DNA of 64,000 nt, taken from the NCBI GenBank assembly GCA_951799425.1, contig OX637394.1:5157501-5221500 (forward strand), read 5' to 3'. The position numbers and the translations under genes were made by a program. Under the pieces are notes generated by a model, which was given only the letters and a program-made list of their open reading frames with translations, ran no database searches and was not told the DNA's origin. Positions 36,974 to 48,964 of this stretch are shown here, piece after piece (position 1 is the first letter of the stretch; the number at the start of each line of letters is the position of its first letter). Source of the stretch: Ilex aquifolium. Lineage: Eukaryota > Streptophyta > Magnoliopsida > Aquifoliales > Aquifoliaceae.

Positions 36974-37516
36974 TAACTCTAATCCTAGCCCCTCCTCCAC
37001 GTTGCAGCCACAAGCCACCACACTGCTTCTAGACTTTTTTGGTGGATTGTTATTTTTTTGCGGTTCCAAGGGACTGTGAACAACGCTGAAAACACTGTTC
37101 ACTTGGTGAACAGCGTCGAAATTACTGTTCACGCTCTGTGAACAGTACCAATGAACAGTGTTTAATTCCTTGTGATTTCTGCCGGTTGATTTTGCACTGT
37201 ACTCTTTTTCACGTTGCTCCTCTTTGTTAACTTGTTCGTTGACTGTTTGTTGCTGCACCTTGAAGAAGAATTCAACCGTTCTTTTGGGCTGGATTGTGAT
37301 TGTTTGACTGGGTTGTTCTTTTGAAAGTTATGGAATTTGGGTTGTCTAGTTGTTGTAATCTGATTTAGCAACTGTTTTCGTTAAAACCCCAATTTGTTGG
37401 TTCTTTGCCTTCGTGCTCTTTGTCGTAGTGTCGCAGCTTCTAGACTTTTAAGAGGGGTTGAATCCTCTTCTCCGTTGATCTGTTCTTGATGCAGTAGATC
37501 CATTATTTATATTTAC

Positions 37517-37740
37517 GGGAGCTTTCTGGACCTTCTTTATTTGTCGCTATTGGTCGACTGGAGGTATATTGTTCTCATTTATTTTATTTCTCTATTTATT
37601 TTAGAGTTGTTTTTCTGGGTACCGTGATCTAATTATTTGGGAGCTTTGTGGACCTTCTTTATTTGTCGCTATTGGTCGACTGGAGGTATATTGTTCTCCC
37701 TTATTTTATTTCTTTATTTATTTTAGAGTTGTTTTTCTGT
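37517..37740 (+). repeat. Tandem duplication in the copia leader
   Basis: A segment starting GGGAGCTTTCTGGACCTTCT and including GTCGCTATTGGTCGACTGGA is present twice with an offset of 122 bases (from 37517 and from 37639). The copies differ at only a few positions. It sits between the primer-binding site and gag. Confidence 0.9.
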
Positions 37741-37767
37741 CACGGGTGCCCTAGTATTATTGTTGCT

Positions 37768-38964
37768 ATGACCACTACTGAGGGATTTGAGACCCCTACT
37801 GTTGACACCTCTACCGTTGAGACCTCTATTGGTACTTCCACCTTTATGTTTGACCAGTATACAGTACCTACTGGCACAGTTGCATTACCAGCACTGCCGG
37901 GCATGATCTCTCAGAAAGTTACGGCACAGTTGTTGAATGGCCGTAACTTCGCTGAGTGGTCTCGCTCATTCCAACTTTTCTTAGGCCGTGTGGGGAAGCT
38001 TGGTTGGCTGACGAGATCTCACCCAAAGCCAGCTGATGACGACCCTGGATATTCTGCGTGGTTATCTGAGAACTGCGTCATTCTTGGATGGTTATTTGGC
38101 TCGATGGAGCCATCTGTTTGCAGGATTCACCAGTTTCATAGCTCTGTTCCGAAGCTATGTAACACATTATCAGAGATGTATTCTCAGTCAGTATGGGGAG
38201 TTCGTGTTTATGAGCTTTCTCAGGAGCTCTCATATGCTCGGCAGAGAGATATGACCGTTCAGGATTATTATGGTTATTTGACCCAGCGGTGGCTTGAGTA
38301 TGAGACCCTACGTCCTCTTGCTGCTATTCCAAGGATAGAGCTCGAGGGAGCAGCATTCTTGCATACTCGAGAGCAGGAGGATAGAATTCACAAGTTCCTT
38401 ATGGGGTTTCATGATGAGGTTAAGGGACCTCGTTCACAAATCTTGTCGATGATAAGGCTTCCGTCTCTTTATGAGGTGTATGCGATGATCGAGCAGCATG
38501 AGCGCCGCCTCCATATTGCATCACTTCCAGTTACGGCATTGACTCCTTTGACCCACCAGATGGCCCTTGCAGTTACTGCCGGGTCTCGTTCAGGATCCTC
38601 AGCTAAAGGTGGACAACGCTCAGACCAGCGCAGTCAGGGAGCCCCAGACCAGCGCAGACAGGGGGATTCTCGTCAGTGTGATTATTGTGGCCGACCAGGA
38701 CATCTCAGGGCTACTTGTTGGAAGCTCCATCCGGAGCTTAAGCCGTCTCCTCGCGGCCGTACTGCTGCTATTGCTGAGATACCACCATCTACTACCGCTG
38801 TTCCTGTTGCTGCTCCTACTGCTCCTCCTTGGCAGAGTGATATGGATGCTATCACATCCCGATTGGATATACTTATGTCCACTCTGACTTCTCAGGGTCC
38901 GACTTCTGCTACTACCACCACTATAGGACCTGAGTACCAGGAGGATTATTATCAGGAGACATGA
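37768..38964 (+). CDS. Copia gag polyprotein
   Basis: Capsid/nucleocapsid protein of the retrotransposon, 398 residues from the ATG at 37768 (MTTTEGFETPTVD). The capsid-like part includes LNGRNFAEWSRSFQLFLGR and a long helical region. The CCHC zinc knuckle CDYCGRPGHLRATC (about residue 310-325) binds RNA. The frame is intact and ends in a normal stop, so the protein could still be made. The frame is open from 37648, but the earlier Met lies in the duplicated leader and is not family-like. Pol should follow but is deleted. Confidence 0.9.
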   Translation: MTTTEGFETPTVDTSTVETSIGTSTFMFDQYTVPTGTVALPALPGMISQKVTAQLLNGRNFAEWSRSFQLFLGRVGKLGWLTRSHPKPADDDPGYSAWLSENCVILGWLFGSMEPSVCRIHQFHSSVPKLCNTLSEMYSQSVWGVRVYELSQELSYARQRDMTVQDYYGYLTQRWLEYETLRPLAAIPRIELEGAAFLHTREQEDRIHKFLMGFHDEVKGPRSQILSMIRLPSLYEVYAMIEQHERRLHIASLPVTALTPLTHQMALAVTAGSRSGSSAKGGQRSDQRSQGAPDQRRQGDSRQCDYCGRPGHLRATCWKLHPELKPSPRGRTAAIAEIPPSTTAVPVAAPTAPPWQSDMDAITSRLDILMSTLTSQGPTSATTTTIGPEYQEDYYQET

Positions 38965-39046
38965 GAGAGATGGATTTGTCTTTATCTGTTCCTAGCTTGC
39001 ATGCTAGTATTTTACCTAGTTTCTTCGAGAGAAGGTTAGCAGTAGT

Positions 39047-39202
39047 ATTGTCACTCCATCGTTTGTGGGGATCAATGATCAGGTTGCAGATGTTTTTACC
39101 AAACCTGTCACTCTATCCATTCTTCGGGACTCCGTTGTCAAGCTTGGCTTAATTGACATTTTTGCGCCTAACTTGAGGGGGAGTATTGGAGTTATATCCT
39201 AG
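39047..39202 (+). pseudogene. Remnant of the copia RNase H C-terminus
   Basis: An open stretch ending in the 3' LTR reads TPSFVGINDQVADVFTKPV then ILRDSVVKLGLIDIFAPNLRG. DQVADVFTKP is a hallmark of the end of copia RNase H. It begins about 80 bases after the gag stop, so a single large internal deletion removed the rest of pol. Confidence 0.85.
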
Positions 39203-39394
39203 TTTTGGGTTATTTCTTAGCTTGTTAGGGTTTTCCTTAATTTACCTAGTTTGGAGTTATTTCTTAGTTTGAAGTTATTTCCTAGTTTGTTAGGGTTTTC
39301 CTATTTTACCCTTATTGTACCTTTATTTTTGACTATATATACGGGGGCTCTACAATTGGTTTGTATCCCTTTCTTTCTTCTAAATATTTCAAGT
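39184..39394 (+). repeat. 3' LTR of the copia element
   Basis: It has the same length as the 5' LTR and is nearly identical to it. It begins TATTGGAG (the expected TG is TA) and ends TTTCAAGT. Confidence 0.92.
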
Positions 39395-39399
39395 AATAC

Positions 39400-40220
39400 T
39401 TTAGGGCGTAAGTAGGCGGACCTATCATTGAAAGACTGAGAAAGTGCTCAATAAATCTGAACATCGTCAGACTGAGCCTTAATAGACCGAAAGACATTCT
39501 TGGAGTTGTCGGCTCTTAGAATGTCCGATGGATGGCATACCTCAGGCTATTGACACCATTTGAAGCGACTAAGGAGACGGATGATATGAGCTGATTAGCT
39601 ACGATGTCTCCCCCACATGGGGACCAACACTAGATCCCACAAATAATGGAAAGAATACATGACCCTCGCTTACGTGGACTAATCGGACTACACACCAAGA
39701 GATGCCTCACTAAATGTACGGTGTATATCATTAAATGCTTAGCGCACCTCATTGAATGCTAAGTTCTTGAGCTGGATCATCATTACAGTGTTGACTCTGA
39801 GCGACTGCAAGTTATCCCTAAGCCTAGTAAATGCACAACTTGAGGCCACTCTACGAGCAGACAACTACTGACATGATTGCTTCGCCGCACACGAGGCTTT
39901 CACTCTAAAAAAGTTGTTAGACTTATCGACTGGACATGACTTAGTTAGGGTTTTATGTTAGCATCCCTCAAGATATAAATAGCCCAAAGGATTGGGCTTC
40001 AGGTACGCATGTGTGATTCAGCTTACACAATTACATTCATGTCTTTTCTCTCTCTCTCTCACCATCTGACTTAGGCATTGGAGGGACACATATTCAGCCC
40101 CTTCCTAACTTCATTTCTTATTTCAAGAATCTCAAATGTGATATAGTCAGGTATCGTTGCCTCAACGACACAAACGAATCTAGGTTATATGATCTAGGGC
40201 GACCACCATGATCCTCCTAT
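39400..40220 (+). mobile_element. LTR-like retroelement remnant, ends unresolved
   Basis: GC-richer sequence with a GATATAAATAGCCC promoter motif (about 39974), a CTCTCTCTCTC leader and CATTGGAGGGACACATATTCAGCCCC resembles the promoter-proximal half of the solo LTRs at 17165 and 26371. The copia element may have inserted into its left end. No TG...CA pair with a matching duplication was found. Confidence 0.5.
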
Positions 40221-42265
40221 GGCTCAAAAATTCAAATTTACAAATAGCTTTTACAAAATTTTCACATGATCCTCTAAAATTTTGATAATTTTATTCATAA
40301 TTTTTCATTCAACCTCAACTCTTTTAGTTTCTGATTTTGGAATTCCATGATATCATTAGTGACCACATGCTTACATATACCTTCTTTTCGTGTTAGTTTT
40401 TATTTCTTCTAGCGTTAAAACTACTGGTCCTCCACGCCTTGGTGCTTGTACCATTTGTGGTTCTTTTCTTTTTCATTCATCCTCCACTGCCTACTAATAT
40501 AATACACAATGAGTTTTATATCACAAAATCATTGGAGTAAACAGAAGAAGGTGTCTGTTTTGGTTAAAAGTCAAAGTAAATTAAATATAAGTTGTATTTT
40601 TATAAGGTTTAGTTTAACTAATATTTCGTTTCCTCCATCGTGTGAATAACTTTAAACTAAGTTATATTTAGATCCCCTAAATTTTGTTGAAATAACATGA
40701 TCATCCTCTCATATTTTCAAAATAACACTAGAAATACTCGAGCAATCTAATTCGGAAAAAAAAATTAATTATTTTTTATCAGAACCAAATACATAATTAA
40801 AAAAAAAACATGTCCACCATCGACACCCTCTTGGGTGGGACACAACCCCCAACAAGTGATTTTTCTTTTAACTTAAAATAAGATTATTCGTGTTTGACAC
40901 AAACTTGATCTATTTATTACTCAGATTAGCATATTGTGCTATTTTTTAATTTATATCACGAACTAATCAACCAAAATCTATAAATTTTATGTCTCATTCC
41001 TATCATATTATCTCAAGTGAGGCATAGCAGGAGATGATAGGGGCAATACATCTGAGTTCTTGGGGGTAATTTTGCTCAATAAAATACATTGTGCCCAACA
41101 ACTATCTTTCTATCTTTGCATATTAGATGTAGGTTTGAAAATCGAATTGAGTTATTACTTATTCGGATTAGACTCGAGTTTGACTCATTTTGAGTTCGGT
41201 TCATTTTCTAAACAAATCAAACTTGAACAATTTTTTAGACTTGTTTAAACAAAACGAGTCTGAAGGCTCAACTTATTTATATGTAAAATAGTCAAACTAC
41301 TCATATTCAACTCGAGTTTGACATAATCATCTCAACCTCACAAAGTTGTACTCGATTATCAGTTTTAATTAGATGGACCCAAACTATTTGTATAGGACGG
41401 TGAGATTTAGAAAAATGATATATTAGCGTGTTTAGGCAGGCCAAGTCAATCATGACATTAAATTTCAACCTCTCCGATAAAATTGGCTTTGGTCGGGTTC
41501 ACATACCAATGAAATAACTTTATTTTTTTAATTTTTTTTTATTATTTAACAAATGTGGCCCAGTAAATAAGCTCTCTTTCTAAGAAATGAAAGAGGATTG
41601 GTTCCAATATTTCTCATAGATGTTTCCCAGAGGCTGGGCATGAAAGGAGATAGCAACCACTTTTACGGTGCTATCACTTGTCAAATTAAGCAAGTTTGTA
41701 ACTTCTTCGAGGGTTTTTTTTTTTTTTTTTCGTTTTGTTATAAGGTATTTAAATTCGTGCCGACTATTCTCACAGGTTCAACGGCGATCATTCTTCAAGG
41801 GTGTTTAATATAAATTACTTAATTCTAAGGTTTGAGTTTTAAGCGCATCTTAGTCAATTGGCAGAGGCCTCGGCATCAAGCTTGGAGTTTACTGGGAGTG
41901 AGATTCTCTCAAATATATTTTCTCTTTAATTTCTTTCTTGACAGATTATCAACTATGCATTCAAGTAAGACTCATTATATACAAGTGGGTCTTTCACTCA
42001 TTAATAGTGAATGATCTGCCAGAAAATCTGAATTCAACTTATTATATACTTGCCAAAAAAAAACTTATTGTATACTTAATTTTAAATGTATTTACATATA
42101 TGTTTACACTATGGTATGTCTATGTTGCAATTAATCAAATTACATTGTACGAAAAAAAAACAGTTAAAAAAAAACAATATTACAATCGATTTATGCTATG
42201 AATAGAGCAACAGGAATAACGGATAGAATAGATCACACTTAATTCCATTGTTCACTTATATTCTA
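40221..42265. other. Intergenic, no gene seen
   Basis: AT-rich. A tRNA-like phrase CTTAGTCAATTGGCAGAGGC at about 41849 may be a decayed SINE. No coding sequence is supported. Confidence 0.4.
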
Positions 42266-42972
42266 CTAGTAATGCACGATGAGTGCTGTATATTAATTTA
42301 TTTAAATAATATTTTTTTATAAAAAAATAAATAATATATATGTAATTAAATTGAATAATAAATTATGTAATTTTAATTCTTATTAAACCTAATTATTGAT
42401 GTATTTTACCCCTCTTCAAATATCTAATTTGTTATTTGTTTAGATATATTTCCGACCCCTTAGATATTTCATCTTTTATTTATAATGAATCTTAATTGTA
42501 AAATTATCATTATTGACTATTTGCACATCTGATTATATTATAAATTTATTATATTTTTTGTCGAAGAATTTTATTAAATTACAATACTATTATTTGTATT
42601 GTAATAATATGATATTGTTATATACCAAAAATCAAATATAATATATATTGGATTGTGGAATAATAGAATATAGATTGGACTTTATTTCTTCATATAAATA
42701 TAGACATAGATATAAAAAAAATTATATGCAAGTGCACTACTAATAAATAAGTTCAAAAGAATTTAAAAATCAAATATGACTAATTAAATAGTCTAAAAGA
42801 ACTTCGAAGTGAAATAGGTATTAAAAATAAAAATTAAATGAAAGTAATATATAATTTAAAAGTCAAATACAATTAATTAAAATGTTTAAAAAAATTTAAA
42901 AGTCAAATAAATATAGAAAATAAAAATTAGAAGAAACTAATATATAGGTAGCACTTGACTTCATAATAAGGA
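42266..42972 (-). mobile_element. Non-autonomous Helitron (707 bp)
   Basis: On the minus strand it starts TCCTTATTATGAAGTCAAG directly after an A, and ends GCACTCATCGTGCATTACTAG followed by T. The hairpin GCAC...GTGC sits 6 bases before CTAG. These are the canonical Helitron ends and the A/T insertion site. The interior is AT-rich and encodes nothing. Confidence 0.85.
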
Positions 42973-43106
42973 TTTACAAAATAATAAAAAATTAAATTTT
43001 TTTTTACAGAAGTTAACATTTATAAATAGTATAAATATAAATACAAATCTATATAATAAAGTACAATAAAATTCAAATCTTAAAAAATAAACAAAATGAA
43101 TTTTGT

Positions 43107-43964
43107 TAAGGGTGTGTTTGGGATGACTTTTTAAAAGTGTTTTTAATATTTATAATTTATCATAAATACTTTAAAAAAAAATAGTGTTTAGAACCACCCC
43201 ACCACCACCACTACCATTACCATTACCACCACCACCACCCCACCCCACCCCATCACCAAACTACCTCCCACCATCATCACCACTACCACTACCACCTCCA
43301 CCGTCGCCACCCCACCACCACCACCACCAATGTCACCACCCTACCCACCACCTCATCACCACTACCACCACCCCCCGCCCTTTACAACCATCATCATTGT
43401 CGTCACCATACCACCCCTTACCATCACCACCTTTGCCACCCTACCACCATCGCCAGACCACCACCATTCCCATTACACCCACCACCACCGCCGTCACCTC
43501 CACCGCACCACCATCCTACCACCACTGTCACCCCACCACCACCACCTCTACCATAAAAACCACCACTGCCACATACTATCACCACCGTCGCCATTACTAC
43601 TACCACCACCCCACCACCACCACCATCCCTACTACCTCCACCACAACCACTGTCACCTCCACCCCACCACCACCGCCACTGTACAACTATCACTCCTATC
43701 ACCACTACTCCTATCGCCTCACCACCACCCCTCACGACCATCACCACTACCACCAGCATTGCCATCGCCACCGCCACCGTCACCACCCCACCACCGCTAC
43801 TACCACCCACCACCACTACCATCGTCACTTCCACTATAACCAGTGCTTAAATTCTTTTCTTTCTCTTCTATATTTGTGATTTGATTTTAGATGTGAATAC
43901 AAATATATTTATTGTTGATCATTTTTTTTATTACTCTATGCCTTCAAATACAGATAATAACTAG
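43107..43964 (+). mobile_element. CCA-minisatellite element, copy 2
   Basis: The same element as 23570-24008 but in the opposite orientation and with a much longer triplet array (43193-43840, CCA with CCG, TCA and CTA variants). The 3' end reads TGCCTTCAAATACAGATAATAACTAG followed by T; the hairpin is degenerate. It lies 134 bases from the Helitron at 42266-42972. His/Pro/Thr-rich frames over the array are not genes. Confidence 0.6.
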
Positions 43965-44994
43965 TATAAATATAAATTACGGTACAATCTTGGAGTCAGT
44001 TAAGCTCTGACAAATTAGATGCGTAATATTCACTCAATAACCCAACATACATACATTATTGTAGAATTTTTGTTATCCGGTACTTTTGTCAAAGCACGAT
44101 CACATGCCTAATTAATTAGCTTTTAATCATGTCTAGCTCTAGCTGGTAGCTGCAACCAAACCTAATAAGCCTTGATGTCAATTATAAAAAAGGAACTCTC
44201 GAGTTTTCCATATATAGTTCAAAGATTACTACTTATGCCCCCCCCTCTCTAAGATTCAAAGAATATGCCAGTAAAAATAGGTGACAAAGTCAAATCAAAG
44301 ACTAATCAAACTCTTCATATAGAAAGATAAAAAAAATTCTTCATTTTTCTAGCCATTTCTCTACTCTTCAACTCGAGACTTTAAAAGGTAGAGATCTTCA
44401 TAAAATATTACATAATCTTTTATATGGACAAAACATTCTGACTCAAAGCACTCAATTGCAAATTGGTCCAGATTCATTACACCTACTGCTGACTTCTGAT
44501 CACTGTAGAGAGGGAGAGAAACAAAATGATATTTAGTGGATTGTAGATCAAGGAAAGAGAGCAACTCGGTACCGTGTCTCCATCAATCTCAACCATTGAT
44601 TGAAAAAATAATAAGGTATACGTTATGTATTTTTATTAGTTGAAAAATAAAGGTACGTACAATGCTTAGAAAATATTTTTCAATAGATAAGCATGCATGC
44701 ATGCAGATAATTTATGTTAGCAGCAACATGTATGGCTAGTTGGACCAGATATCAGCCCATAAAGATCCAACTCCAGCAAATACCATGGGTGACCCGGCAC
44801 AGGTAGATTTCTGATCACTGTCGACGAGAGCCCCTAGAACGATCTTCAATATTGATATGATTCCGCCGATTTATATTCAACTTAATTGACACACTGTGAG
44901 ACCGATACACATTTTGTGCAAACCACGAATTTCTCTTAACTGGATGTCTCGGATAACTCAACTAATTCTCCGAGTTTTCATGAGAGCATTGTAC
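43965..44994. other. Intergenic, no gene seen
   Basis: AT-rich sequence. No bounded elements or coding sequence were recognised. Confidence 0.45.
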
Positions 44995-44999
44995 TGTAA

Positions 45000-45770
45000 T
45001 GATGGTGCTCGAAAGTGCTTGGCCCAAGTGCAGAACAGTGGCTATGAGGCCTAATGAGGGGGGTAATGTGAATATTCGGATTAACACAGAAGTAAGAGAT
45101 TAAGTTAGATCAAAAATAATATATAAGTGGTTTACCTTAGCCGAATGACCAAGGCTACATCCACTGCAATGGATACTCTTGCTCCTTGGGGTTTATATTG
45201 CTTGAAGAAGAAGATTAAAGTAGGAGTTTTGGTTCAGGGGCCTTCTGCGTACAGTGTCTAGGGAATACAAATTTTTTGGAACTCTTTACATAGTGTGATG
45301 GTGTTCTATTTATACAAGTAATCATCTAGGATTTTTGTGATTTCTTCCTTCCCTTGGCTGATTTTGTGGTCCCCTTCTCCTTTGTCTTGTAGTGGTACCT
45401 GTCATCCTGACGCAAATCGCACCCACGATCCTTAAACATAATGTGCACCAATACTACCTTTATCAGAGAGTACGTGTTCGTTAGTGGCTCCAAAAGCTGT
45501 CCCCTGGACACGTGGCACGACGGGAGATGTTTGAGATCTAACGGATACCAAACTCTTTGTTCCCGGGCTAATTTCTGTCGAGCTCGATATGGCATAGCAG
45601 GAATGTATTGGTCTGGGTGTCGTTGGACTCTCTTCTTTGAATTGTGGCTCATTCTTATTGCGGGGTGGACAAGCTGTGAGTGGGTCGTTTGGACTGTTAC
45701 GTAACCAATTGGCCCATTGGATGATTTGAATTTTAGATGGGCAGCTCAAACCAAAATCCTAGCATCATCA
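45000..45770 (-). mobile_element. Solo LTR (771 bp)
   Basis: It starts TGATGGTGCTC and ends AGCATCATCA between exact TGTAA duplications (44995-44999, 45771-45775). The promoter faces the minus strand (TATAAATAG on that strand, about 45310). The phrase TTAGCCGAATGACCAAGGCTACATCCACTGCAATGGA also occurs in diverged form in the LTR at 49354, so the two are related. Confidence 0.88.
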
Positions 45771-45775
45771 TGTAA

Positions 45776-46463
45776 CATCACTACATTTTTTACTATTCTC
45801 ACATGACTTCACGGTTTCGTTCTAGCCAAGTTTTTTTCAATCATTCATTTAGTGCATATTGTCTCGTACGTTTCATTAGATCAATGCATCTCAACACTTT
45901 CTAAACTGATAATCAATATCACAATCTTGACCTACTGATTACAGATGATTTATGGGGGTTTGCCAACCCTTGTCATTGGTACAACCAATCATTAATCCAT
46001 CATCATCTTTGTCATTGGTGAACAAAATTGGCACCAAAAGAAGATCGAATACATGCCTATGTTCTTTGTTCGTTATTTGGATGGCCCCATTAATTTCTAG
46101 AAAAATTAGTTTAGTGTTTAGCATCTCATCTTGGACTCAGTACATTGAAATCCTGAAACATCACAAAAACAAAAAAAAAAATAACTAAAATAGATATGTA
46201 GAGAAAAAGAGAAACAGCTAACTAATACTGGTGCGTCCTGTTTGTTACTTGCATGCACTGCACTAATTAATCAGTGTGGTAGTTAACAAATGGATGCATG
46301 GAATTTCGAAATAGGGTCAAAATCTAACCACCCCTTCTCACAGCTTCATCAACTCTCTCTCTCTCTCTCTCATGAGTTCAAAATTTGACAACACCCTTAA
46401 GGTCAGATTAGATCATAAGACATTTTTATCGCTCATGAATTATTTAGTCCCGATGTGAATGAC
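45776..46463. other. Intergenic, no gene seen
   Basis: It contains a short CT microsatellite at about 46351-46370. Nothing else is recognised. Confidence 0.45.
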
Positions 46464-46865
46464 TGATGTAGTACAAGTGACGAAAATTTTGAGTGGTCAA
46501 TGCCATTCAATTAAAAAAAATTAGATGATTTTATTTTATTTTATTTCTTAATTTATTTAAGATTTTAGTTTCTTAGTTGCTTTAGGGTTTCTACTATTAT
46601 TTAAAGTCTTGTAAGCCTTTGGGCAAAATAACTTCTAATAAATAATATTGCAAAAGGAGATTTTTCTCTCTTTTTCAAATTATTTTGGTATTTTTAGGAA
46701 TCAACACATTTATTAAAGTCTTTAAGACTAGTATTCTCTATGAATCAACAAGCCTAGAGTCGAATTTTGAATCGGCAATTTAGTTTTATTCAATTTCTCA
46801 ATCCCCTTCTTGTTTCTTAATACTTGTGTTTTTACACGCTTCTTCACATCAATTGGTATTAGAGT
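46464..46865 (+). mobile_element. LTR plus primer-binding site, partner LTR missing
   Basis: TGATGTAGTACAAG...TCTTCACATCA (46464-46851) has the TGATG/CATCA inverted ends. Two bases later comes TGGTATTAGAG, a near match to the tRNA-iMet primer-binding site. The typical end of a plant retroelement LTR is therefore present with the start of its leader. No second LTR or coding region follows, so the element is truncated. Confidence 0.65.
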
Positions 46866-48072
46866 TTGGATTTATTTTGAAAAAAAATTAGCGGCGAATT
46901 CTTTTTTTATGCCCAATTGTCTTTGTATTCTTAATAATCAATAAGGTTCTTAAAAGCTGTAATCTAGTATTATTGTGATAATCAGCAAGTTATAGTTTAT
47001 GTTGTCTAATTGAGTTTCTTTATTCACTCTTTCTTGCATCGATAACTTACCTTTGATCAAATTAAAAAAGAGATTATCCGAAGTACTCGTAAATTAACTT
47101 AGACACTCTTGACCGTAATACTAAAATAAAAAAAAAAGAAACACTAGAAGATAGTGTGATTGATCTACATCCCGACAAAGACCCTGATTTTAGTATTCTA
47201 TCAAACAGAAATCGACAAGTTATCGCCACCTCCAAGCTTTCTAAAAGTCAAGTATATAGAAGTATCCGATAGTTCTAGCTCCCTAATCTGAATCGGATCG
47301 ACATCGACATCCAAATACATTTAGGCACTTATAATCCTTCTATTACATCATGTCCAAAAAAAAAAAAGGAACTATATTTCCAACAACTAAAGGCTGTGCA
47401 AGCCAGCTTTCTGAGTATTTCAATTTCAAAATTGTACGAAATCGTTGCATATACATTTCTTCTCACAGCTTTTCTTACAATGTCTTGGACTTATATGCAT
47501 GCAGTATACAGATTATTTGGGTCCTGTTTTGGTTGGTCTGTGCCTTGTCCAGTGAATAGAACTACGCCAAACCTAAAAATATGTTAAAATATAGTAAGAC
47601 TTATTAACAAGTGTGTAAAAGCATGCAAAGACCATCATTGCATCCGAGGATAAAAATTTTGTTTTGATGCATTATTTTAGTCACTTAGAAAATAAAAAAC
47701 GTTTCGAAGTATTTCAGAAACGTTTCAACCCGTTTAGGAGAAATTAAAAAAAATTAAGAATTATTTTTTCAAAACATTGATCAAAATATATAAAAGTATC
47801 TTGAAATACCTTGAAACATTTCAAAACAATATTGTAAATGCATTAAATATTACAAAACACATCGAAACATTATTATATATCTCGAAATATTATAATTTTA
47901 ATTTCATCATTAATTCATTTCAGTCTCCTTAAAAATAAAAACGTTTCGGACGTTTTGAACATTTCAAAATAAATTTTAATCCCTGATTGCACCTTAACCG
48001 TTGAGGATCCTATGTTGTTAATTTTTTAACATTAAAGTTGTTGTTGATCAAAACGATGGATACAAAATGAGA

Positions 48073-48074
<2 letters not shown>
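46866..48074. other. Intergenic, possible retroelement leader then unknown
   Basis: The first few hundred bases may be leader of the truncated LTR element. Around 47690-47970 there are repeated GAAACGTTTCAA/TTTCGAAACATT-like phrases. No gene is seen. Confidence 0.4.

Positions 48075-48104
<30 letters not shown>
48075..48104. repeat. Poly-G tract (30 G)
   Basis: An uninterrupted run of 30 G follows GAGA. It is very unusual in an AT-rich region and prone to sequencing or assembly error. Confidence 0.95.
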
Positions 48105-48106
<2 letters not shown>

Positions 48107-48239
48107 TAATAACTTAATAGTTTATGTTAAATGTAAAGGTTTGTGCTGGTGGAGTGCTTTTGTGCCTGTAATATGTCCTACTGATTAATTGTAGATAAAA
48201 TACTTCCTTGCTTAACGATGTCTTATTTGTTTTTTGTTT

Positions 48240-48440
48240 TTTTTTAAAAGATGATTATTATTAAATAGGATGGTCGGTGTTTGGCTGTCAGCTTGCTAAA
48301 AACCAGAGGTTTTACAAAACTAGGGGTCTAGGATTTGAAACCGCGGGAAGGGGAAAACATTCCCTCACCCGCCGTCAGACTGGCCTGTCTCAAGGGCCAA
48401 TGAAATTTCAGTATTTGTGGAAAAAGTTTAGGAAGAATTA
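48240..48440 (-). repeat. Possible LINE 3' fragment
   Basis: On the minus strand the sequence ends in CCTATTTAATAATAATCATC and then an A-rich run, as plant LINE tails do. No flanking duplication was identified. Confidence 0.3.
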
Positions 48441-48964
48441 TTTTTAATTAAGGGAGCATCATTCGCAGTCATCAAAAATGACCAAAAAAACATTTATTCA
48501 TTTTTTGTGATTTTTCATCTCAACACTCCACCTAATTTGTCGATTTGAATTTGCCCTTAAAAGTTCATATAATAAACTAGTGAACTAACATGATATAATT
48601 TAGACACGTCACAACTCATTAAGAGATCAATTCTGAAAGAATTACATGTTTCTCTAAGTCTGTGTGTGAAACCATCTTGCCCTAAGTCAGGGTCAATAAT
48701 ACAAGCGCACAAGCAAATCTCCATCTTGTTGCTTCCATGCTCCATCCCCTAAAGCTTTTATATAAATCGTTGGAAAAAAAAAGTAGGATGGTCATGAATA
48801 ATCTCATGTGGACGTGAGCATAATAGCCCCTATCCGGTGGAAGCCAATGTCAATATGGGCTATTGGGTTAAGAAAGAGAATCATTGGAGCACCATTAAGT
48901 TCATTGTGTTTTAAATAGACTTCAGTACCACCAAAAACTTGGTAACTCCAATGAAGAACCAATT

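Larger units (their letters stand above)
36745..39399 (+). mobile_element. Non-autonomous Ty1-copia retrotransposon (gag only)
   Basis: Two 211-bp LTRs (36750-36960 and 39184-39394) lie between exact AATAC duplications (36745-36749, 39395-39399). The 5' LTR is followed at once by TGGTATCAGAGCC, the tRNA-iMet primer-binding site. The 3' LTR is preceded by a GAGGGGGAG polypurine tract (39175-39183). Inside are gag and a remnant of the RNase H end; protease, integrase and reverse transcriptase are gone. The LTRs share all bases out to AAGT, beyond the usual terminal CA. The 3' LTR starts TATTGG against TGTTGG in the 5' LTR. The two LTRs differ at only a few positions, so the insertion is fairly recent. 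Confidence 0.93.

Noticed and set aside
43184-43879. Long Pro/His/Thr-rich open frames, including one of 231 codons
   Set aside because: They are translations of a CCA-type triplet array open in several frames and on both strands, with no conserved motif.
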